Source: XYD1-FULL-44-32 sp964433715 (lineage in GTDB: Bacteria; Patescibacteriota; Minisyncoccia; Phycocordibacterales; XYD1-FULL-46-19). Taken from it: a stretch of DNA of 7,051 nt. Shown here piece by piece: positions 1-5,739 of this stretch. A program made the position numbers and the translations under genes. The DNA lies in the NCBI GenBank assembly GCA_964433715.1, contig CAYSSL010000030.1:1-7051 (forward strand), written 5' to 3'. Below the pieces are notes generated by a model, which worked only from the letters and a program-made list of their open reading frames with translations, was not told the DNA's origin and made no database searches. The first letter of the stretch is position 1; the number at the start of each line of letters is the position of its first letter.

Positions 1-188
1 AGTTGTCTGACTTTTTTATCTGAATACGACAAGGCGGTAATAATATTTTCTAGTTCACTATTTTTTGTGACAAGTTGCTGATCACAAGTAGGGCAAAGTA
101 AGGTATCAATTTTTTTACAACCGACACAGCGATAGGGAAAAAGTATTTTTCCTAAAATGTGGATAAGTTTGGTAATAATATTAAACAT
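1..188 (-). CDS. comFC: ComF-family protein, N-terminal part (runs off the left edge)
   Basis: The minus strand reads from an ATG at 188-186 to the window edge, giving 62 complete codons and no stop. An in-frame TAG lies four codons upstream (200-198), so this ATG is the only plausible ATG start. The peptide begins MFNIITKLIHILGKILFPYR and has two CxxC pairs, Cys21/Cys24 and Cys32/Cys35, followed by an ALSYSDKKVRQ stretch at about 52-62. Known of the family: ComF/ComFC proteins start with an LFP-x-x-C-x-x-C zinc ribbon and an L-C-x-x-C pair, then a 'Y..kvR.l' segment leading into a phosphoribosyltransferase-like domain; they help internalised single-stranded DNA during transformation. The transferase domain lies outside the window, so its integrity cannot be judged. 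The gene diverges from the pilus operon, which fits a competence role. No convincing Shine-Dalgarno site precedes it. Confidence 0.85.
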   Translation of the reverse strand, partial: MFNIITKLIHILGKILFPYRCVGCKKIDTLLCPTCDQQLVTKNSELENIITALSYSDKKVRQ

Positions 189-203
189 ATAAAGTCTCTA
201 TTG

Positions 204-212
204 TGTTATACT
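204..212 (+). promoter_or_regulatory. Putative extended -10 promoter for the pil operon
   Basis: The plus strand carries TGT-TATACT: an extended -10 TGn motif at 204-206 joined to a five-of-six -10 hexamer at 207-212. No good -35 lies 16-18 bp upstream, which is tolerable for extended -10 promoters. The start would be near 219, about 44 nt before pilM. It lies only 4 bp from the oppositely directed comFC -10. Confidence 0.4.
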
Positions 213-216
213 TTTT

Positions 217-244
217 ATTATAGTCGCACTTTCTGTGCAGTAAA
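217..244 (-). promoter_or_regulatory. Putative sigma70-type promoter for comFC
   Basis: On the minus strand a perfect -10 hexamer TATAAT (217-222) lies 16 bp downstream of TTTACT (239-244), which matches the -35 consensus at four of six positions. Transcription would begin near 210, leaving a leader of about 20 nt before the comFC ATG. The region is AT-rich, so chance matches are possible. Confidence 0.5.
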
Positions 245-262
245 CTAATTTTTGATCATCCT

Positions 263-1390
263 ATGGCCTCTCTCTTTGGCCTTTTTAAAAAAGATAATAG
301 TTTTATTGGTATCGACATCGGCTCATCATCGGTGAAGGTAATTCAGTTACGCAAAGACAAAGGCCGAGTGATATTGGAAACATACGGGGAACTTTCTACT
401 GGTCCTTATGCTGACAAGGCGGTTGGGCAGGCTGTTAATTTGCCACCCGATCAACTGGCACTCCTGATGAAGGATTTGTTTAAAGAGGCTAATATCACAA
501 CTAAAGTTGGATCTATGGCTATCCCGTTGCGTTCTAGTTTGTTGGTATCAATCAAGGTGCCAGAATTGGCGGAAGAAAAATTGGCCCAAATGGTACCACT
601 GGAAGCGCGCAAATATATTCCAGTACCAATTTCTGAAGTTATGCTCGATTGGTCGGTTATTCCACCAGCGACTGGTGGTTATGAAGTAGATGAAGACCCA
701 AGTTCAGCCAGCCCAGATACTGAAAAGGCGACATCGCCAAAAAGTCGTCAAATTGAAGTACTTATTGTTGCGATTCATAAAGATACCATCAGTCAGTATG
801 GTGAAATTGCTCGCCAAGCGTCCATTGACGCCAAGTTTCTAGAGATAGAAACTTTTAGTGCTATGCGCTCTTCCTTTCAAAACGATTTGGGTGCGACTGT
901 CATTGTGGATATTGGTGCGGCAACCACCAAAATGGTCATTATTGATCGGGGTGTGATTAGAATGTCGCACACTATCAACAAGGGTTCTCAAGATGTAACT
1001 CTGGCAATTGCTCGTTCTTTAAATATTTCCTTTGCTAAAGCTGAAGAAATAAAACGTAAGGTCGGTTTAGTGGAAAAGGTTGGCGACAAGGATATGGGAG
1101 AGACAATTAGTCCAATTGTGGAATACGTATTTAACGAAGTTAGCCAAGTAATGATAGAATATCAGAAGGAGCAAAATCGCAGTGTTGAGAAAGTTATAAT
1201 CTTGGGCGGTGGCGCTTTGCTAAAAGGATTGTTTGAAGTCGCCAAAGAAAATATTTATGCACCGGTCGTTTTGGGTACGCCGTTTGACCGAGTGGAGGCC
1301 CCCTCTTTTCTAGAAAATATTTTACGTGAAGTTGGTCCGGGTTTTGCGGTAGCGATTGGGCTAGCCTTGCGTGGATTGGAAGAGCTATAA
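263..1390 (+). CDS. pilM: Type IV pilus assembly protein PilM (actin-like ATPase)
   Basis: A 375-residue cytoplasmic protein of the FtsA/PilM actin-like fold. Visible nucleotide-binding motifs are the phosphate-1 loop IGIDIGSSSVK (15-25), the phosphate-2 loop VIVDIGAATTK (213-223) and the adenosine motif VIILGGGALLKG (311-322). The family segment PLEARKYIPVPISEVMLDW (112-130) is clear, and the C-terminus ends in a GFAVAIGLALRGL helix. A Ser/Pro/Glu-rich stretch at about 140-162 looks like a flexible loop. In characterised systems PilM binds ATP and holds the cytoplasmic tail of PilN, connecting the PilNO ring to the motor ATPases. It is the first gene of the operon; pilN follows after 8 bp. 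The ATG at 263 lacks a Shine-Dalgarno sequence but gives the usual family N-terminus, a short F-G-L-F-K segment before the phosphate-1 strand. Length is near the family norm. The protein has no cysteine. Confidence 0.95.
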   Translation: MASLFGLFKKDNSFIGIDIGSSSVKVIQLRKDKGRVILETYGELSTGPYADKAVGQAVNLPPDQLALLMKDLFKEANITTKVGSMAIPLRSSLLVSIKVPELAEEKLAQMVPLEARKYIPVPISEVMLDWSVIPPATGGYEVDEDPSSASPDTEKATSPKSRQIEVLIVAIHKDTISQYGEIARQASIDAKFLEIETFSAMRSSFQNDLGATVIVDIGAATTKMVIIDRGVIRMSHTINKGSQDVTLAIARSLNISFAKAEEIKRKVGLVEKVGDKDMGETISPIVEYVFNEVSQVMIEYQKEQNRSVEKVIILGGGALLKGLFEVAKENIYAPVVLGTPFDRVEAPSFLENILREVGPGFAVAIGLALRGLEEL

Positions 1391-1398
1391 AATTTATT

Positions 1399-1989
1399 AT
1401 GCCAATTCAAAATCAATCATCATTTATACCAAAGGAGGGGATGGGTACCAATCGGCCTCGCCGCGAAAGTACTATGGGTGTTTTTATGTTAGTTTCCCTA
1501 CTTATATTAGGTGTTTCTATTCTGACTTTTGCGGGGGCTTATGCGTATCAATATATTCTTGATCTTCAAATAAATAAGCCTTGTGCGGGCGATGGCACCG
1601 CTTGTGGCTTAAAAGCGACTGTTGAAAAGACTCGGAGTGAGCTCGGTATTGAAGAAATAAGTCGCTACAATCGTTTGGATAAAAAAATGAAAGTTGCCCA
1701 GAGTCTGATCGATAGCCACACTACTCTCTTACCCGTTTTTGATATGTTAGAAAGACTAACCCTGCATACGGTTAGATTTACCAAGTTTCAGTTTGATGGC
1801 AAAGAAATAGAGCTAGAAGGTTCAGCGGTAGGTTATACCGATTTGGCTGCTCAGCTGAAGGTTTTTGAAGAAAGTAATGTCATCCAAAGTGCGGTTTTTT
1901 CTGATTTGGGATTAGATCAACAGGGCAATGTTACTTTTGTCTTGAATATGGTGCCAAATTCATCATTATTAACTTTTTCCACCAACTAG
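1399..1989 (+). CDS. pilN: Type IV pilus assembly protein PilN-like, single-pass membrane protein
   Basis: A 196-residue protein assigned to PilN by position between pilM and pilO and by architecture. A short cytoplasmic tail contains FIPKE (9-13) and is followed by basic residues (RPRRE, 19-23). One membrane helix lies at about 27-50, then a helical, probably coiled-coil stretch (55-120), then an alpha/beta C-terminal domain (about 120-186, with EIELEGSAVGYTDLAAQLKVFEE and a final NVTFVLNM strand) like the PilN ferredoxin-like domain. In known PilN proteins a tail motif of the I-N-L-L-P type docks into PilM; FIPKE may be its counterpart (inference). Cys62 and Cys69, just outside the membrane, are the only cysteines in the seven complete proteins here. 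AAAGGAGG (1431-1438) sits 2 nt before an in-frame ATG (1441). That spacing is too short for good initiation, and starting there would remove the tail motif, so the ATG at 1399 is preferred. Confidence 0.82.
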   Translation: MPIQNQSSFIPKEGMGTNRPRRESTMGVFMLVSLLILGVSILTFAGAYAYQYILDLQINKPCAGDGTACGLKATVEKTRSELGIEEISRYNRLDKKMKVAQSLIDSHTTLLPVFDMLERLTLHTVRFTKFQFDGKEIELEGSAVGYTDLAAQLKVFEESNVIQSAVFSDLGLDQQGNVTFVLNMVPNSSLLTFSTN

Positions 1990-1990
1990 T

Positions 1991-2584
1991 ATGATTGCCC
2001 AAATTCTAGTCCCTATCGTTTTTCTCCTCATCTCTACTGGTGTATATTTCGGGCTGACCGACCCAATTATCCGCGGTGATGGTGTTTTTGGTGGTCAAAC
2101 CAATATTACTGAGTTGCGGTCAGAAAAATTGGCCTTGGCGCGGGCTCTCCGTGATGCCGACAAATTAAAAGAGCGAGCCGCGGAACTTAACGAAAAAGTA
2201 AAGAGTATTCCTGCCGATCAAATTAAGCGCCTAGATGATTTTCTGCCTGATTCAGTTGATGATCTTCAGTTGGTTGTTGATATAAACAATATTGCTAGCC
2301 GATCAGAAATGAAGATAGGGGATGTTGAACTTGGTGGTAAAAATGAACGACGACGAACTGGTGATACAGAGGTAGAGGGCGCCGTTTTGCCAGAGGTGGC
2401 GACAGTGCCGGTGACTTTCACTGTTACTGGTAGTTATGCCAACTTCAAAGCTTTCTTAACAGATATTGCCCAGAGTTTGCGCATTTTGGAAGTTAAAGAA
2501 ATAGAATTTGCTTCGGTGGGTGAGGGGTCTACCGACACGGGCTATCGCTATCAGGTAACCGTAGAAACTTACTGGCTCAAATGA
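1991..2584 (+). CDS. pilO: Type IV pilus assembly protein PilO-like, single-pass membrane protein
   Basis: A 197-residue protein with almost no cytoplasmic tail: a membrane helix at about 4-22, a charged coiled coil at about 38-73, and a C-terminal alpha/beta domain. LPDSVDDLQLVVDINNIASR (85-104) and the late block with FTVTGSYANFKAFLTDI (143-159) and VKEIEF (168-173), ending in a YQVTVETYWLK strand (187-197), are the usual PilO pattern of domain entry helix, 'v.G.y..f..Fl..l' helix and edge strand. A polar loop at about 116-136 is probably disordered. PilO forms heterodimers with PilN and homodimers that set the alignment complex around PilC. Its ATG lies one base after the pilN stop, which suggests translational coupling and a matched copy number; no Shine-Dalgarno site is present. 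The ends are secure because the preceding stop and the membrane helix leave little choice of start. Confidence 0.88.
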   Translation: MIAQILVPIVFLLISTGVYFGLTDPIIRGDGVFGGQTNITELRSEKLALARALRDADKLKERAAELNEKVKSIPADQIKRLDDFLPDSVDDLQLVVDINNIASRSEMKIGDVELGGKNERRRTGDTEVEGAVLPEVATVPVTFTVTGSYANFKAFLTDIAQSLRILEVKEIEFASVGEGSTDTGYRYQVTVETYWLK

Positions 2585-2604
2585 TTTCTTAATCTATAAA
2601 ATAC

Positions 2605-3003
2605 ATGCAGCAGAAAAAAACAATCATTAATGTTCTCATCCTACTCTTGGTTATTGGGGCTATTATTTTAGGCTACTTTTATTTGCGACCCGCTGTAACC
2701 GATGAACAAATTGGACTATCTTCACCGGCCACTACTGCCGATACCGCTGTTTCGGCTGAGACTTCTGAGTTTTTGATTTTGCTTGAGTCTTTGCAGTCGG
2801 TTGATCTAAATGGTCAAATTTTCCAAAATAAAATATTTGCTTCTGAGTTGGTAAACTTTACTACGGAAATTACTCGTCGCCCGCAGGGCCGATCTAACCC
2901 TTTTGCTACTATTGGCACCAACAATTTAGCCGATCAGCCAGTAGTGGAGGAAGAGACGCCAGCAGGTGGCGACGAAGCTTCAGCCGATAATTTTGCTGAG
3001 TAG
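2605..3003 (+). CDS. Small single-pass membrane protein in the PilP position, unnamed
   Basis: A 132-residue protein of uncertain family. A short basic N-terminus (MQQKK) precedes a membrane helix at about 8-26, so the remainder probably faces outward. A low-complexity Ala/Thr/Ser linker (39-53) leads into a conserved-looking core, FLILLESLQSVDLNGQIFQN (56-75) then KIFASELVNF (76-85), followed by GRSNPFATIG (95-104) and an acidic tail rich in Ala, Glu and Asp (108-132). It lies between pilO and pilB, where PilP is encoded in many diderm operons. The NPF motif recalls the D-P-F motif of PilP and related pilotin-like proteins, but there is no lipobox cysteine and no PilP beta domain, and no secretin gene is visible. 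A role as an accessory of the PilMNO ring is inferred from position only. The start ATG follows a 20-bp AT-rich gap without a Shine-Dalgarno site. Confidence 0.75.
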   Translation: MQQKKTIINVLILLLVIGAIILGYFYLRPAVTDEQIGLSSPATTADTAVSAETSEFLILLESLQSVDLNGQIFQNKIFASELVNFTTEITRRPQGRSNPFATIGTNNLADQPVVEEETPAGGDEASADNFAE

Positions 3004-3014
3004 TTTTTCATATT

Positions 3015-4589
3015 ATGGACAAGACCCCGACTATCCCGGTGGCCAATCTCGGGGGGAGCCGTATTCCGTTTGATGTATTACAATACGTTCCCGAAGACTC
3101 GGCTGCTTACTACCAATTTATTCCCATCGATTTTAAAGATGGCGTTTTGCATGTGGGGATGGTGGAGCCCGACAATATAGAAGCTCGTGATGCTCTACAA
3201 TTTATTGCTACTAAAAGTGGTATTCCTTTTAGAATTTTTCTCATTTCTGCTCCAGATTTTACTGAAGCTATGAAGAGTTATGAGGGCTTGGGTGGTCAAG
3301 TTGATCAAGCTCTAGATGCTTTTGCAGCAGGTGTGGAAGCCGACAAAAAAGATGCCGCCGAACTAATTAAAGACGGGGACCAAAAAAAGGGTAACAGTCC
3401 CAACATTATTGAGGAGGCGCCGGTGACAAAAATTGTGGGGGTTATTTTGCAACATGCGGCCGATGGTAATGCTTCGGATATTCACGTTGAACCGACGGCT
3501 GACAAAGTTAGAGTGCGTTTTCGTGTAGATGGTGTTTTGTACACCAGTCTTTTCTTACCGCGCAATGTTCATGATGCGGTGGTGGCTCGTATCAAGATTT
3601 TGACCAACATGAAACTTGATGAAAAAAGAAAACCGCAAGACGGTCGCTTTTCAGCCAAGATTGAAGGCCGAAAAATTGATTTTCGTGTTTCCACCTTCCC
3701 AACCTATTTTGGCGAAAAGGTGGTGCTCCGTATTTTGGATCCAGAGAAAAAATTGGTTTCGTTGGAGTCAGTTGGCTTTTCTTCAACTCAACTAACCCTA
3801 ATCCAGTCGGCAATAACTAAACCCCATGGGCTGGTTCTTTTAACTGGACCGACTGGCTCTGGTAAGACCACCACTCTTTATGCAATGTTAAATGCTTTAG
3901 AGAAAGAAAAATACAACATTGTCTCACTGGAAGATCCGATTGAATACGATATTGCTGGTATTAGTCAATCTCAGGTGCAGGCGGAGATCAATTATACCTT
4001 TGCCAATGGTTTGCGTAGTATTTTGCGCCAAGATCCGGATATTATTATGGTGGGTGAAATTCGCGACAAAGAAACAGCGCGCTTAGCTATTCAGGCTTCT
4101 TTAACTGGTCACTTGGTATTTTCAACCATTCACACCAACAGTGCGATTGGGGTTGTGCCTCGTTTGGTAGATATGGGCGTGGACCCATATCTTATTCCGC
4201 CGACCTTGGTGATGGCTATTGGTCAACGCTTGGTACCACTTTTGGTTCCAGAGGCCAGACAGGCTGTACCAGTGGAGGATAGTATTAGAGTGATGATAGA
4301 AAAACAATTTGAAGATTTACCGAGTGATTTCAGAAAAAGTATTGTCATCCCTGATGTGGTATATGAGGCAAAATCTATCCCTTCTAGCCCTTCTGGCACC
4401 AAAGGTCGGACGGCTGTCTTTGAGTTTATTGAAATGGACCGCGATTTAGAGCGCCTAATTCTTAAAAATCCTAGTGAGGACGAAATTTATTCGCAAGTAA
4501 GAGCCAAGGGTTATACTTCTATGAAAGAAGACGCTATGCGCAAGGCTTTTGAGGGACTTATTCCTTTTGCTGAGATCAACAAGCTTTAA
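3015..4589 (+). CDS. pilB: Type IV pilus extension ATPase PilB (GspE/PilB family)
   Basis: A 524-residue motor ATPase. The N-terminal part (about 15-90) resembles the MshEN/T2SSE_N domain of PilB/GspE. A charged linker (about 105-135) leads to the N2 domain, with SDIHVEP (154-160), VRFRVDG (167-173), the arginine-rich KLDEKRKPQDGRF (200-212) and DFRVSTFPT (222-230). The motor core has Walker A GPTGSGKTTT (278-287), the Asp box SLEDPIEY (304-311), Walker B DPDIIMVGEIRD (340-351, with Glu348 the expected catalytic residue) and the His box GHLVFSTIHTNSA (365-377). It is typed as PilB rather than PilT by its N-terminal domain, the K-T-T-T Walker A and the C-terminal GRTAVFEFIE (464-473). Oddly, the CxxC...CxxC zinc site usual after QRLV is absent: the protein has no cysteine and reads VPEARQAVPVE there. 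Expected to hydrolyse ATP as a hexamer under PilC to extend the pilus. It follows the upstream gene by 11 bp. Confidence 0.95.
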   Translation: MDKTPTIPVANLGGSRIPFDVLQYVPEDSAAYYQFIPIDFKDGVLHVGMVEPDNIEARDALQFIATKSGIPFRIFLISAPDFTEAMKSYEGLGGQVDQALDAFAAGVEADKKDAAELIKDGDQKKGNSPNIIEEAPVTKIVGVILQHAADGNASDIHVEPTADKVRVRFRVDGVLYTSLFLPRNVHDAVVARIKILTNMKLDEKRKPQDGRFSAKIEGRKIDFRVSTFPTYFGEKVVLRILDPEKKLVSLESVGFSSTQLTLIQSAITKPHGLVLLTGPTGSGKTTTLYAMLNALEKEKYNIVSLEDPIEYDIAGISQSQVQAEINYTFANGLRSILRQDPDIIMVGEIRDKETARLAIQASLTGHLVFSTIHTNSAIGVVPRLVDMGVDPYLIPPTLVMAIGQRLVPLLVPEARQAVPVEDSIRVMIEKQFEDLPSDFRKSIVIPDVVYEAKSIPSSPSGTKGRTAVFEFIEMDRDLERLILKNPSEDEIYSQVRAKGYTSMKEDAMRKAFEGLIPFAEINKL

Positions 4590-4664
4590 ACTGTGCGTAA
4601 CTTTGGTGGCGCAGGAGGTGTTAGCGTGAGATAATAAGTCTATATTTAATTTTTCAAAATAAAA
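4590..4664 (+). promoter_or_regulatory. pilB-pilT gap with an orphan ribosome-binding site and a possible promoter
   Basis: This is the longest gap inside the operon. It contains AGGAGGTG (4613-4620), a full-length match to the anti-Shine-Dalgarno sequence, placed 5 nt before a GTG (4626) that opens only a two-codon frame, GTG-AGA-TAA. The flanks can pair: TGCGTAAC (4594-4601) with GTTAGCGTG (4620-4628), with one bulge and two G-U pairs, placing most of the ribosome site in the loop. TGA-GATAAT (4627-4635) also resembles an extended -10 element without a clear -35, which could give pilT its own transcript. The last 25 bases are AT-rich and carry no ribosome site for pilT itself. Confidence 0.35.
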
Positions 4665-5729
4665 ATGGCCGACTATAAAAGACAATTAGACGATTTGATA
4701 CTAATAGTGACCAAAGAGGGGGCTTCGGACTTACATATTACGGCGGGGATGCACCCGACTATTCGTGTTTCCGGCGATTTGGTGGCTTTGGTCAATCAAC
4801 CAGTACTCTCGGCCGATGATACGATGGGGATGACAATGGAAATATTAAACGAAGCCAACAAAACTAGGTTTTTAGAAAGCAAAGAAATTGATTTTTCCTA
4901 TAGTCCAGACGGCATCACTCGTTTTCGAGGCAATGCTTTTTTCCAGCGCGGTTTAGTGGGCATTGCTCTCCGCCTCATTCCTTCCCACATAAAAAGTATT
5001 GAAGAGCTAAACTTGCCAGACCAGCTAGCAGAATTTACTCGCAAAGAACAAGGCTTTTTCTTGGTTGTGGGTCCGGTGGGTCAAGGTAAGTCTACCACTT
5101 TGGCTTCCATGATTAACCTTATTAACAGAGAGCGCGCAGAACATATTATTACCGTAGAAGATCCGATTGAATATTTATTTACCAACGAGCGGTCTATTAT
5201 TGATCAACGTGAGGTTCGTTTTGATACCAACGATTTTGCAGCGGCTCTGCAGTCTATGTTCCGCCAAGATGTTAATGTCGGTATGATTGGGGAAATGCGC
5301 AATCCGGAGACCATATCCGCAGCGGTGACGGCGGCCGAAACTGGTCACCTCATTTTTTCTACTTTGCATACCAACAGTGCGTCCCAGACTATCGATCGTA
5401 TTATTGACTCTTTTCCACCAAATCAGCAGCGTCAGATTCGTATTCAGCTTGCCGGTTCCCTAATTGGTATATTTTCTCAACGCTTGGTACCACGGGTCTC
5501 CGGTGGTCTTATTCCCGCTTTTGAACTCCTTATAGACAACAACGCCGTTTCCAACTTGATTCGCGAAGGGCGGACCGCCGAGATTGATGTGATGATAGAA
5601 ACGGGCTCAGATCATGGCATGATTGATCTAAATCGTTCATTGTCCGATTTGGTTAGGCAGGGCGAGATTACCACTGAAACAGCTTATCGTTTTAGTATGA
5701 ATCCAAAGAGTCTTGATCGTTTATTATAA
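4665..5729 (+). CDS. pilT: Type IV pilus retraction ATPase PilT
   Basis: A 354-residue hexameric ATPase that drives pilus retraction. The N-terminal PAS-like domain starts directly with EGASDLHITAGMHPTIRVSG (18-37) and lacks the long N-terminal extension of PilB. The core has Walker A GPVGQGKSTT (136-145), the Asp box TVEDPIEY (163-170), the Walker B region DVNVGMIGEMRN (202-213, Glu210 catalytic by homology) and the His box GHLIFSTLHTNSA (227-239). AVSNLIREGR (294-303) corresponds to the A-I-R-N-L-I-R-E segment typical of PilT, with Ser in place of the first Arg. The C-terminus (GMIDLNRSLSDLVRQGEITT, 318-337) matches the PilT tail. Departures from the usual boxes are the Val and Gln in the P-loop and the D-V-N in place of D-P-D before Walker B. 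The Lys-Ser and Glu residues remain, so activity is likely. PilU is an alternative label, but no second PilT is visible. Length is typical. Confidence 0.93.
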   Translation: MADYKRQLDDLILIVTKEGASDLHITAGMHPTIRVSGDLVALVNQPVLSADDTMGMTMEILNEANKTRFLESKEIDFSYSPDGITRFRGNAFFQRGLVGIALRLIPSHIKSIEELNLPDQLAEFTRKEQGFFLVVGPVGQGKSTTLASMINLINRERAEHIITVEDPIEYLFTNERSIIDQREVRFDTNDFAAALQSMFRQDVNVGMIGEMRNPETISAAVTAAETGHLIFSTLHTNSASQTIDRIIDSFPPNQQRQIRIQLAGSLIGIFSQRLVPRVSGGLIPAFELLIDNNAVSNLIREGRTAEIDVMIETGSDHGMIDLNRSLSDLVRQGEITTETAYRFSMNPKSLDRLL

Positions 5730-5739
5730 TAATTTAGCT

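Noticed and set aside
226..238. GCAC-TTTCT-GTGC inverted repeat as an operator or hairpin
   Set aside because: The arms are only 4 bp and do not extend, so this is within chance for the region.
507..689. Plus-strand 60-codon frame within pilM, and a 63-codon frame at 1371-1562 over the pilM-pilN junction
   Set aside because: Both are out-of-frame readings of well-supported genes and have no recognisable features.
2582..2584. Recoded TGA (as in Gracilibacteria/SR1) at the end of pilO
   Set aside because: Reading through gives only FLNL before a TAA stop, and the PilO domain is already complete; no other frame needs TGA as a sense codon.
3592..3813. Minus-strand open frame of 73 codons inside pilB
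   Set aside because: It is fully antisense to the conserved N2 region of PilB; the composition looks like a shadow of that gene. Similar antisense frames at 4122-4307, 5175-5369, 6528-6752 and 6749-6967 are rejected for the same reason.
4455..4685. Minus-strand open frame of 76 codons across the pilB-pilT junction
   Set aside because: It lies mostly over the end of pilB and the AT-rich gap, resembles no known protein, and has no promoter or ribosome site.
5713..5739. TTG start for pilC nine codons upstream, overlapping the end of pilT
   Set aside because: The family N-terminus begins at the ATG at 5740, and the added residues (MIVYYNNLA) are just the out-of-frame reading of the pilT end and the gap.
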